64,000 nt of DNA from Neonectria sp. B-13 (Eukaryota > Ascomycota > Sordariomycetes > Hypocreales > Nectriaceae), in assembly GCA_002682825.1 (NCBI GenBank), contig NOKP01000015.1:744001-808000 (forward strand), in the 5' to 3' direction. Each line of letters opens with the position of its first letter. Within the stretch, counting starts at the first letter, position 1. Made by a program: the position numbers and the translations under genes. Positions 55,413-64,000 of the stretch are shown here, piece after piece. Under the pieces are notes generated by a model that searched no databases, had not been told where the DNA came from, and worked only from the letters and a program-made list of their open reading frames with translations.

Positions 55413-56233
55413 CGTCCTGTGTGGTTACTTCGCCGCCTGTGTCTGGAGGTTTCTCGTCGGCCGTTCCTATGCTTCGCCTTCTTTCGTAATTGCAAAGTTG
55501 TACGTGGGTTTGACGGTGTTCTCGAATATCGGGCTGGCAGAGAATCCACAGAATGCGGGTTGCAAATGATGAATCCTTGTCTGCCCCTCCAAAATGATGA
55601 AGGTGCTAAAACTCTTGGTGGGGCAGCTGTTTTTGCGCCAGTGTGCAACCCCGAATTTGTAACGCTGCAGGGTAGGTCAGTTGAAGCAAATACATGAGGT
55701 AAAGATACCCTAAAATTGAGAGCGCTGCTGCGAGCGAAACTTCACTTTCTTATTTTTATATCGTATGGGTATACTTTGACCTATCATTCGGGGGCGATCT
55801 CGTGTAAGTGATTTTCTGAGATGGACTACCTCTTTGTCTAAGTGGGTGCACCCTGGACCCTGAGCATGTCACTGATTTTGAGAAGCAAAATTAAACAGTA
55901 GTGGAAGACATAGATAGCTCAACCGCCGAGCAAGAAGTATAACCGTTATCATGTCACTCGTTAAAGCTGAGGGTCTCACCTGTGCAACTGATATTGACAT
56001 GCAAGCCACTAGCACAGCCACGTTGTAGAGCCTTGTTGTCAACTTAAGGCACGCGCAGCACATTAGAGTGTTTAAGGAAACGAGGCGCAGCGTCTGTCAA
56101 ACACCAAGACCTCTATTAATCTCAACCTTCCTAAACTATTTTAGGTAGAACTACCACGTCTCAATTCAACATTACCATCTAGCCAACCGGGAAGCACAAC
56201 CACTCGAAATCTCTGCGTCTTCGAGCCTCTGCC
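55413..56233. promoter_or_regulatory. Divergent promoter region of elp3 and the HET gene
   Basis: About 820 bp between divergent start codons, becoming AT-rich from 55680. No gene seen. Confidence 0.5.
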
Positions 56234-58702
56234 ATGACTTCACAGGAGAGCTCTCCACAGCGCGAAAGGAAACGTCGGTTGTTGCGCTGGTCCATCATCC
56301 TCGAAGCTGCCCAGGAAGCTCTGTGGTCCGTCACGCTCACACTTTACAACTTGCTCTGCGGCTGGACATCCTTCGCGATACACTTTTCCGTATGGATCGT
56401 GCCCTGTATCGTCGGCGTCCACTTATACTACAAAAATCACCCGGAGGTCAGGACGGTTCATCTTCCTGACCTAATAGTTCCAATGCTCGTCGCCACCTGC
56501 ATCAGCAGATGTCTCTTCACATTCGTGGTCGGACTCTTTCATTACTTTGCAAAACGGATATGGGGCCTTGCATACGCTAGAAGGATGCCGAAATGGACGG
56601 GCTCGCAACAACTTCGAGATATTACAAGCAAATTGACGTTCTCCTACTCCGATGTCGAAATCGTATACCTTATTTGGCGAGGCATCACTTCGCTTCTCTG
56701 TCGACCATGGCACTGGCTGGTGTCACGCAAACAACCACCGGAGACCGTGTGCAAAGTCTGCAATAACCTTGATACACACCGAGCTTCACAGGAGAACTCC
56801 GTGATCTACTATTCTAATCTTCACAGGAGCCGAGAACGCTGCATCAACTGCGCTATCCTGTTCGCCGCAGTCAACCGCTTTTATCCACCGGACAATCCTT
56901 CAGATTCGTTCTTCTTCCAATGGAAACATTACCGCCCAGGAGATGATATTGTTCTGGCGTGGAAGCCGCATGAAAAAGCCATCGCCGTCGAACTGGAAGG
57001 CATCACGACAGTCTGGCCTCGTCTGACATTTTACTGTTTGACGAAAGGCCCAGATCTCCCACTCATCTCCTCTCCAATGGCAGCCGTCAACGATACAAAA
57101 TCCGAGGAAACCATGCATAAAGTCAAGTCGTGGATCTCGACATGTACATCCGAACATGCCCACTGCAGCACAAAACAGCCCAGGCCCTTGCCAGACCGCG
57201 TGCTGGATCTCGGCGATTCCTTAGACTGTCCAATAAAATTAGTTAAGACGCAGAATCAACTAGGGTACTACGCTTGCTTGAGCCACTGCTGGGGTAAGAA
57301 GCAGCCTTTGCGAACTCTCGGCGGGGACTTGGATAATTTTAAGGCTGGGATCCCGATCGCTACGTTGCCAAAAACATTTCAAGACGCTGTTGCAGTCTGT
57401 CGTCGGCTCGAGATACGTTACTTTTGGGTGGACTCATTGTGTATCGTGCAAGACTCCTTTAAAGAATGGCAGGAGCAATCCGCAAAGATGGCAACCATTT
57501 ACGAGAATGCATTTTTGACCATCGCGGCTACTAAAGCGAAAGGACATGACGAGGGCCTCCACATCGAGGGCGAAGGAAACCGCGTCCACATCGACCGCAT
57601 TCCTGCATCTGAGATAGGCCATGGGATTTCTGAAGATGTCTACGTCCGACTGGACTATTCCGCGCCAGGGGGGATCAAGCACTGGGATATTCCGAGTGGC
57701 CCCGGCCAACAGCACGACGACGAATGGCCGCTTCTAACCCGGGCCTGGGTCTTCCAAGAACGCCTTTTATCCCCACGCATGCTTCACTATGCGAAGAAGG
57801 AGCTTGTATGGGAGTGCCGGACAATGGTTTCGTGTGATTGTGGCCAGGACCACAAACAGACCGAAGACCTGAAGTTCCGACGTCTGGTTTGCAACCAATC
57901 CATAAAGACCACCGATGTGACCCCGGCACAGTTGCGGGATCTTTGGTACGCCATTGTCGGGCGATATTCGCATCTAATGGGAAACCTCACAAAAGAGGCC
58001 GATGTTTTCCCAGCATTATCAGGTCTTGCAAGCCGAATCTCTGGGCTCCTTGGGGATGAATATGTAGCGGGCTTGTGGCGGGCTAATTTGGTTGAGGGAT
58101 TGTTGTGGTCGCGTGAAAACAGGAACAAGACAGGAGACAAGCTTAAGTCGTGGCGTGCGCCCAGCTGGTCCTGGGCCTCTGTGAACGACGAAATCTCGTT
58201 TCAGCACAACAAGATATCCTTGGGGCGACGGTCGGAATTATATGAGACATCCGCCCGCGTCGTCGACGTCACATGCAGCCCAATAGGCTCACAGACGACC
58301 GGAAGTTTATCTTCTGCCACTTTGACTCTGTCTGGCTGGGTATCATACGCAACCGTTCGAGTTTCTCGCACAGAGAAGTGGTGCTGGGACTCCAAGGAAC
58401 CGAGAGCCTGCCTCGATTGCGAGCTTGTCTTGCACCACGACGGTCGTACATCACCGTCCAACGCCGACCATCCCGAAGACATGGTTGATGGGGAATCGGC
58501 AATATGTCTGAGGCTTGCAAGAGTGGATGCAAAAGACTGGTACTTGGTGTTGGTCAGGCAGTATCCGAGTTCGGATACCTACAAAAGAATCGGTCTGTAC
58601 CAGGGGCCTGACATATCATGGGATTGGACGTCGTCAGAGAGCTGGCACCGTCGAGCGGAACAGAGGTATCATGAGAAGAAGGATGTGTTACGAATTGTAT
58701 GA
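56234..58702 (+). CDS. HET-domain protein with N-terminal membrane segments
   Basis: 822 aa, single exon. Two or three hydrophobic segments lie at about 35-65 and 80-106. Two CxxC pairs follow (VCKVCNN at 173-176, RCINCA at 203-206), which are common upstream of HET domains. The HET domain begins at about 343 with YYACLSHCWG, continues through TLPKTFQDAVAVCRRLEIRY and FWVDSLCIVQDS, and ends near 500 (YENAFLTIAATKA). A C-terminal region with RAWVFQERLLSPRMLHY and APSWSWASV is typical of the family. HET proteins mediate heterokaryon incompatibility or self/non-self recognition and can trigger cell death. The partner is unknown. The membrane segments are not found in most family members. Confidence 0.92.
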   Translation: MTSQESSPQRERKRRLLRWSIILEAAQEALWSVTLTLYNLLCGWTSFAIHFSVWIVPCIVGVHLYYKNHPEVRTVHLPDLIVPMLVATCISRCLFTFVVGLFHYFAKRIWGLAYARRMPKWTGSQQLRDITSKLTFSYSDVEIVYLIWRGITSLLCRPWHWLVSRKQPPETVCKVCNNLDTHRASQENSVIYYSNLHRSRERCINCAILFAAVNRFYPPDNPSDSFFFQWKHYRPGDDIVLAWKPHEKAIAVELEGITTVWPRLTFYCLTKGPDLPLISSPMAAVNDTKSEETMHKVKSWISTCTSEHAHCSTKQPRPLPDRVLDLGDSLDCPIKLVKTQNQLGYYACLSHCWGKKQPLRTLGGDLDNFKAGIPIATLPKTFQDAVAVCRRLEIRYFWVDSLCIVQDSFKEWQEQSAKMATIYENAFLTIAATKAKGHDEGLHIEGEGNRVHIDRIPASEIGHGISEDVYVRLDYSAPGGIKHWDIPSGPGQQHDDEWPLLTRAWVFQERLLSPRMLHYAKKELVWECRTMVSCDCGQDHKQTEDLKFRRLVCNQSIKTTDVTPAQLRDLWYAIVGRYSHLMGNLTKEADVFPALSGLASRISGLLGDEYVAGLWRANLVEGLLWSRENRNKTGDKLKSWRAPSWSWASVNDEISFQHNKISLGRRSELYETSARVVDVTCSPIGSQTTGSLSSATLTLSGWVSYATVRVSRTEKWCWDSKEPRACLDCELVLHHDGRTSPSNADHPEDMVDGESAICLRLARVDAKDWYLVLVRQYPSSDTYKRIGLYQGPDISWDWTSSESWHRRAEQRYHEKKDVLRIV

Positions 58703-59442
58703 AAGCGCTGTAAACAAATTTATTAGCAACGATAATCTGGGTCTTTAACCTTTAACCCTTTAATTTCAGCTCAGGTAGGCACTGAGGCTTTAGGCATCCT
58801 TGAGTATATGTTTAGAATACCTCCTCAACTAAAGTCATATATATGTGTTTTACTTGATGCGAGACTACCAGGGCTAAGGGCTGCTGAGTATGTGGCAACG
58901 GATTGTCCACGAGACCAACCCCGGCAGTGACGGCAGCGGCGATGACAGTATTGATCGAAATTTCGGATTGGGCTGTTTCCTCTTCAAAACCCAGAGCGAT
59001 ATACCCCCATCGGGACGAGGATGTTGCCTATCACCCCATTGCAGTTGTAGACGACAGCGGGTAGGGAGGTATGCAGAGATGAATGGTTCAAGTCTCCGGG
59101 ATTTTTAGCTAATGGGAGAACCTCAAATAAATGTTCTCAAAGGGCACAATATTTCTCATTCATTCCGTCTCCTTTTATTTACCACACAAGAGTCGCTTTG
59201 TTCAAGCCGAAAGTCTGGCGCTGACGATTTCCTTCGAGACACTCGGATTAATTAGCGTTGCGAGACACTGTAAATTAATGGACCACGTGCTTATCGCGCG
59301 CCAGCGAACAACAACCTACCATCACAACACGACGAAGGGACACGTCCTCCTTGTCTATTCATCGCCCTAGGCACTGGAAATTTACGGCGCCTTGAGGTTC
59401 ACCAAGTACTAGACTCTTGAATAGATCGCCAACGTGCGCGAC
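58703..59442. other. Intergenic, nothing recognised
   Basis: AT-rich region between the HET gene and the MFS gene; the short ORFs are not convincing. Confidence 0.5.
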
Positions 59443-61035
59443 ATGGCTGATGCTGAGCACGTTCCTGGCGCCCTGCACGACGGGGCGGAATCTGAAGATG
59501 CTTCCAGTGCGAGACATCGCACTCCACGTCAACAGCGGATAAGCACCATCGCTCCTGTTCTTGGCTTGCTTCTTCTCATCAACCTATCTATGAGCTTGTA
59601 TCAGCTACCCCTCAACAGAGTCATTGAGAGGCGGCTATGTCGGGAATACTACGCCAGCACTGATCCAACGGTGGTCAACCCTGACGGCAGTGTTGATGAG
59701 GAGCTGTGCAAGATCGACGCTGTGCAGACAAGTCTAGGTTGGATACAAGGTGTGATGGATACTATTTGGATTGGAGGCGGTGAGTCCTGGCCCTGTGGCC
59801 CTCGTACGAATTTCTCTCATATGTGATATGCTTTAGACTTTGTTATGACCATCCCCCTCAGCTTCCTCGCTGAGAAATGGGGTCGACGCGCGGTTCTACG
59901 TCTCAATCTCGTCTCACGGATCTTCATGCTGTCATGGGCCATCACCGTGGGTTACTTTGACTCGCTGCTACCAACCAAGGCCATCATCGTTGGCCCGACC
60001 CTCTCCGTCCTTGGCGGAGATTGTGTCTTCAACTCCATCACGTACGCCCTTGCCTCGGACCTTACCGACGACCCTGTCCTACGAGCCATCTACTTCGGCT
60101 ATATGAGCTCCGTCTCATACGTTGTCGCTTTGCTTGGTCCAGCGCTGGCTTCTGCCACCATGACTGTCCTGCTCTGGCTGCCGTTCTGGCTTGGAATAAT
60201 GCTGCTCTTGCTTGCTATTCCCACCATCTTCATGCTCCCGTCGTCTACACAATCCTTGGCTAGCGATCCCTTGTCAGACGAGGAACAGAGAGAACCTCTG
60301 CTGTCTTCCCCACTCCTTAAGGCGCAGGATGCTCAGCCATCCTTACTTCACTCTACAGTCCAACGATTTCGCACCCTGCAAACCATTATCACTAGCCATC
60401 CCCGAAACTTCTCCTTACTCCTTCTCAGTTTCTTCCTCACGTCGCTTGCTAGCTCTGACACCAAGCTGCTTGTTCAATACATATCCAAGAGATATAATTG
60501 GACATTTGCATCAGCTGGGTACCTGCTGTCCGGAAAAGCCGTTGTCAACTTTACTCTGCTCACGGTGGTCATTCCCAAATTCTTGAATTCTAGGCGCGTG
60601 TCCAGAGGCCCCGTCTCCAGGATCGAAACTGCAGACAGCGCCAACGTTCGGTACGCCAACCTCTGCCTAATGGTCTCTGTGCTCGGCGCGCTGGGCATAG
60701 CGGTCGCCGCAAAGATCTGGATGCTGGTCCCGTCACTCTTCCTCTATGCTCTTGGATCTGCGCTGCCCATCTTTACCCTCTCGCTGCTCAAATCGCCAGC
60801 CGTTTCACCGCCTCACGGCAAGGACCACGATGATGAGACTAACCCCGATACCCATATCTTTTCCATTGTCATGCTCGTCAAAACTGTTGGATCCTTGCTT
60901 GGGGCACCTACTATGGCTACGTTGTGGGTACATGGCATTAGGATTGGAGGCCTTGCTCTTGGGATGCCGTACTTTGTTAGTTCCGCTTGCTACGCGGTGG
61001 CCGTCGGGGTGTTCTCAGGTATACGGGTTGACTGA
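59443..61035 (+). CDS. MFS transporter (drug/metabolite type)
   Basis: Exons 59443-59779 and 59837-61035, intron 57 nt (GTGAGT...TTTAG); 511 aa. A hydrophilic N-terminus is followed by the first helix (APVLGLLLLINLSMSLYQLP), an external loop with cysteines, and the loop 2-3 motif FLAEKWGRRAVLRLN (the MFS motif A, G-x3-D-R-x-G-R-R, in degenerate form). Helices then alternate regularly, with a cytoplasmic loop of about 65 residues in the middle. It lacks sugar-porter signatures, so a DHA-type or orphan exporter is most likely. The ATG at 59443 is the first in frame after a short leader. It is downstream of, and co-directional with, the HET gene. Confidence 0.88.
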
Positions 61036-62834
61036 TTTACACACTCCCTTGGAAGAAGCACCCGCTCCTGATTACGAGCATTGGTATGGAGTCGTATCTT
61101 CTTGATGTCATCGTATTTAGTCATTCAGCCTACGGAATCAACTCTGTAATATATCCGTACCGATTCAGTTCTGAAGATGCATATCGATGTGTGCACAACG
61201 TGCGTGCGCATACAGAACTGATGTTAATGAAGAGTTAATGAACTACGTGATTTGTGATGGCGGGGTGAACAGCGAACGTGTGTGACTGTGGTACAACTAC
61301 TGTGTCTGCTTTATCTGCCCTGTCAGGTGTGGTAGCAGTCTGACGAGCAAGTCACTTGCTCACATTTGCTACGTGACTTGCTCCTGTAGTTATCTGAATA
61401 AAATGCCGACAAGCTTCAGCTCAGCAGCTGACCACCTGTTCTTCTGCACGTCTCATGCAGGCTCATGCAGATTAGCTGGACACGGCTATCAGTCATGGTT
61501 AGGCACCATCCTGGCATAGTTGTGGTGGCTTCGACTAGGCCTTCGCCCGAAGGGTAGAAGACATTTATCTTCAATTGGATCTGTACCGTCAAGCCAATGA
61601 TACACACATTTGTGCTTCCCCTCTTGACAAGGAGGTTGAGACACACCCACACCCAGCTCCCGCTACGATCTCTGACTACGGCTGATAGCCCATATACCGA
61701 TCGGCGTCTCTTACTCTACTGCATTTCGACTCCCGTCACACGATCAGCACAGCCTCTGGCTATTCCATGAGAACTGAGGTTTAAATCATCGAGTCTGCTG
61801 AGAGCTCAGTATTCATATAACGATGCTTTCCCACCCTAGGAAGTATGCCGTGCCAGACAGTCAAGCTGTTTGCCATGCAGGGTATCCCATGGACTAAACC
61901 CTGGGCTTTCTCACCAAGACACCCCTGTTGCTGCACTTTGCGTTGTACTGTTGGGTTCTCCTACAGAACTTCTCCCTGGGTTTGGCTTCACTCGGAGGTT
62001 GGCCGTTGCCTGTGATAAATTTGCCCGCACAACACTCATAACTGCTACGTTCCGCTCTGTTGGCACTCGAAACCTAGACTGAACAGCCGTATTTGGCTAG
62101 GATGATCTTAATTTGTTTAACTGTTTTAAACTCATTGTGTTTTCTTAGTGCCCTATACTAACGGTTTATCAGTGTTGCAAGAAAGACGATCTCGCGGAGT
62201 TAATTCTACTGGCACAACTCCGGCGCCGACGATGCCTGGGACGTGTCGTCAGCCATGGCCCGCTTCCTCGGCGTGTCGTGTGGTGGGCCATGATAATAAA
62301 GTGGCTGCATTCACCGGGCGTTCACCATTCACCGTTCACCATTCACCTGGCAACCAACATTCACCATTCACCGGGCATTCACTACTCACCATTCATCATT
62401 CACCAGTCACCATTCACGCTTTATAACCTACTTCTTTTCCCACTTCCCGTCACATTTCCTCCTTCATCCACATAATGCTTTCTTCTTCTCTCTCAACAAT
62501 CTACGCGACGCCATGGAAGCCGCAAGAGGGTCAGTTCTTCTGTATCCGCTTCTGGCGGAGGACAAGTCGCGCACCCCTCAATGGTATTGTGTGCTGCATT
62601 GCACAACCGCAGCGCACTTCCAGTTTAGTCATGTGCCCGAGCCATTCACTACCAAGCTACGGGCCTCGTTCCGGGTGTGGAAAGGGACGTGCTCTTTAGC
62701 AGTCGCCTGGAGGCTCCATGGATTTAACTTCTCTGGTACCGTTGATTAGCGGTGCGCGGGTTCTGTATCCTCTTGCTCTCCATGTCGAGTCGACGCCTTC
62801 CAGAATCGCAGCTGCTCTTCGGAACTGGGGATAA
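61036..62834. other. 1.8-kb intergenic region
   Basis: No supportable gene. It contains the ATTCACC repeat at 62309-62418. An 80-codon plus-strand frame from ATG 62513 (MEAARGSVLLYPLLAEDKSR) is open but could not be joined to the following gene by good splice sites; it may be an upstream exon of an alternative transcript. Confidence 0.4.
62309..62418. repeat. ATTCACC-type short tandem repeat
   Basis: About a dozen imperfect copies of a 7-10 base word (ATTCACC, ATTCACCGT, ATTCACCGGGC) over 110 bp, with interspersed larger units. Confidence 0.85.
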
Positions 62835-64000
62835 ATGTTTGGATGGTTCTTCTCCTGTCTTCATCTTCTCGTTTCGCCCCGCACCTTGGACGCAGCAGGT
62901 GTTCTGTAAGTGCGTCTCCTGCCATAGAAGGTTATCTAACGTTTTGTTTCTCTCAAGCAGGGCCCCAATTCCCTTTCCTGGATCGACGGAACCACCCCCT
63001 GAGCGCATCTCAATAGAGGCCAACCCGGCCGTCATTTCTTGGCTCGATGCCTCCCATAAGACACAATACCTTTTCCAGGGTAACAAGGACGAATCGCGCC
63101 AAGTGACCTTCTCCATGTACTACGACAGCGAGGCCAAGACCGCCCTTTTCAGGATTCGACTGCCGATTGAACTGAAGGCATTGCCCAACAAGAAGACGCC
63201 ATTGTTTCTGTGCATCCACCCCGAGCAGGTCACGTCCTTGACTCACCAAGGTCTTGACCCCGACGAGACGCCCGAACAAGTGCGCCAAAAGCTTGAGAAT
63301 GGCGCCGTTTGCATCAAGTTTCAGCTGAGTAAATGCCCAGACATGATCGTTCCCAAGTCGCTTTTAGTACCTATGAGGCAAAAGGACCACGGTGAAAAGC
63401 TAGAGGCCTTGAAGCAACTCGCTCAACAAACCGCTCTGGATGTCTACATAGACTGCAACATTCTACCAGACGCCCAAGCTCGGATTCTTTGCAACATAGT
63501 CCTTGATCCCAAAATCAGGACAACTTGGAGGGACGACCATCTCTCCCGTCTCTACGGATCCAAGGGCGCCAAGTTTTGGTCATATCCTAAAGACCTGCCG
63601 ACAACTTCACCTCCATCGTACAAGGAGGCAATACCTGCACCACCGCTCCTCGACGAAGAGGGTAAGATTATTGCTCCCCGACTCTCAACCCTACACTGTT
63701 CCTTGTATCGTTGTGCTGACATACTCCAGAAGCTACCACGACAGATGTCGGGGCTGTGCCCAAGAAGCGACGGAGAAGTAGTGAAGGAGACTCACATGAT
63801 ATTGGGTTTACCATGCTCAAGACCGTCGAGATGCTACTCGTCAAACACGAGAAGATCTTCCAACACGGGGTCGAACAGGCCAAGGATGAAATTCTGGCGC
63901 ACATCGACAAGCGATTCGACGATCTCGACACATACAGGCAGGAGGAGGTGGACGACAAGTTGTCCGAGATGGACAAAGAAATCTACGACGCGATGGCGAC
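62835..64000 (+). CDS. Unknown nuclear-type protein with coiled coil, runs off the window
   Basis: Exons 62835-62905, 62961-63661 and 63730 to beyond 64000; introns 55 and 68 nt (GTAAGT...CTAAC...CAG and GTAAGA...GCTGAC...CAG). The phases agree. The ATG at 62835 is the first in frame after a stop. The large exon reads ISIEANPAVISWLDASHKTQ, then ESRQVTFSMYYDSEAKTALF and ELKALPNKKTPLFLCIHPEQ. The third exon has a basic cluster PKKRRRSSEG, a plausible nuclear localisation signal, followed by a charged helix (LLVKHEKIFQHGVEQAKDEI) likely to be a coiled coil. The C-terminus is outside the window. No family recognised. Confidence 0.7.

Noticed and set aside
54873..55697. 274-aa plus-strand ORF
   Set aside because: It lies antisense to ELP3 and is a GC-rich shadow with no motif.
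15006..61035. A secondary-metabolite gene cluster
   Set aside because: Transporters, a methyltransferase, an SDR and a Zn2Cys6 factor are present in the window but are separated by many housekeeping genes, and no synthase, P450 or other core enzyme is seen.

Overview
This window is nuclear DNA of a filamentous ascomycete (Pezizomycotina, probably Sordariomycetes; I cannot name the species). The evidence is short GT-AG introns of about 46-100 nt with CTRAC-like branch points, fungus-only families (Zn2Cys6 regulator, HET-domain protein, AcrB-like protein) and highly diverged but complete housekeeping genes (ELP3, CCR4, FHF-complex subunit, LYR protein).

Layout. 0-6 kb: a short-chain dehydrogenase convergent with a zinc-cluster regulator, a T5orf172 (GIY-YIG-like) protein and a small unknown gene. 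6.7-19.4 kb is an accessory, repeat-rich island. It holds two blocks of a 20-bp TTAGGG-containing repeat, two blocks of a 37-bp minisatellite, a tRNA-like gene whose intron carries one 37-bp unit, a CCHC zinc-knuckle gene and its decayed inverted paralogue, a 425-bp MITE-like element, a 67-bp satellite, and remnants of GATA-like zinc-finger modules on both strands. A four-exon sugar transporter (15.0-17.0 kb) sits inside this island.

20.4-33.3 kb returns to ordinary genes: the FHF/Hook-interacting protein, a membrane-anchored unknown, two divergent coiled-coil genes and the AcrB-like protein. A 5.4-kb gene-free stretch follows. 38.7-43.3 kb carries an unknown probable mitochondrial protein divergent from a LYRM5-like gene, then a methyltransferase interrupted by a 100-N gap. 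47.3-55.4 kb carries CCR4, a divergent mitochondrial carrier, a metal-dependent amidohydrolase and ELP3. 56.2-61.0 kb carries a HET-domain protein and an MFS transporter. The last gene (coiled coil plus nuclear-localisation-like basic stretch) runs off the right edge.

Most conserved genes look independent of one another, as is usual in fungi; there is no convincing biosynthetic cluster. Three assembly problems deserve notice: a Nextera mosaic-end sequence at the left edge, a 100-N gap followed by 49 G residues, and an isolated N beside an 18-bp direct repeat.

All gene models with introns were built by hand from reading frame, splice signals and protein coherence; no similarity search was possible.
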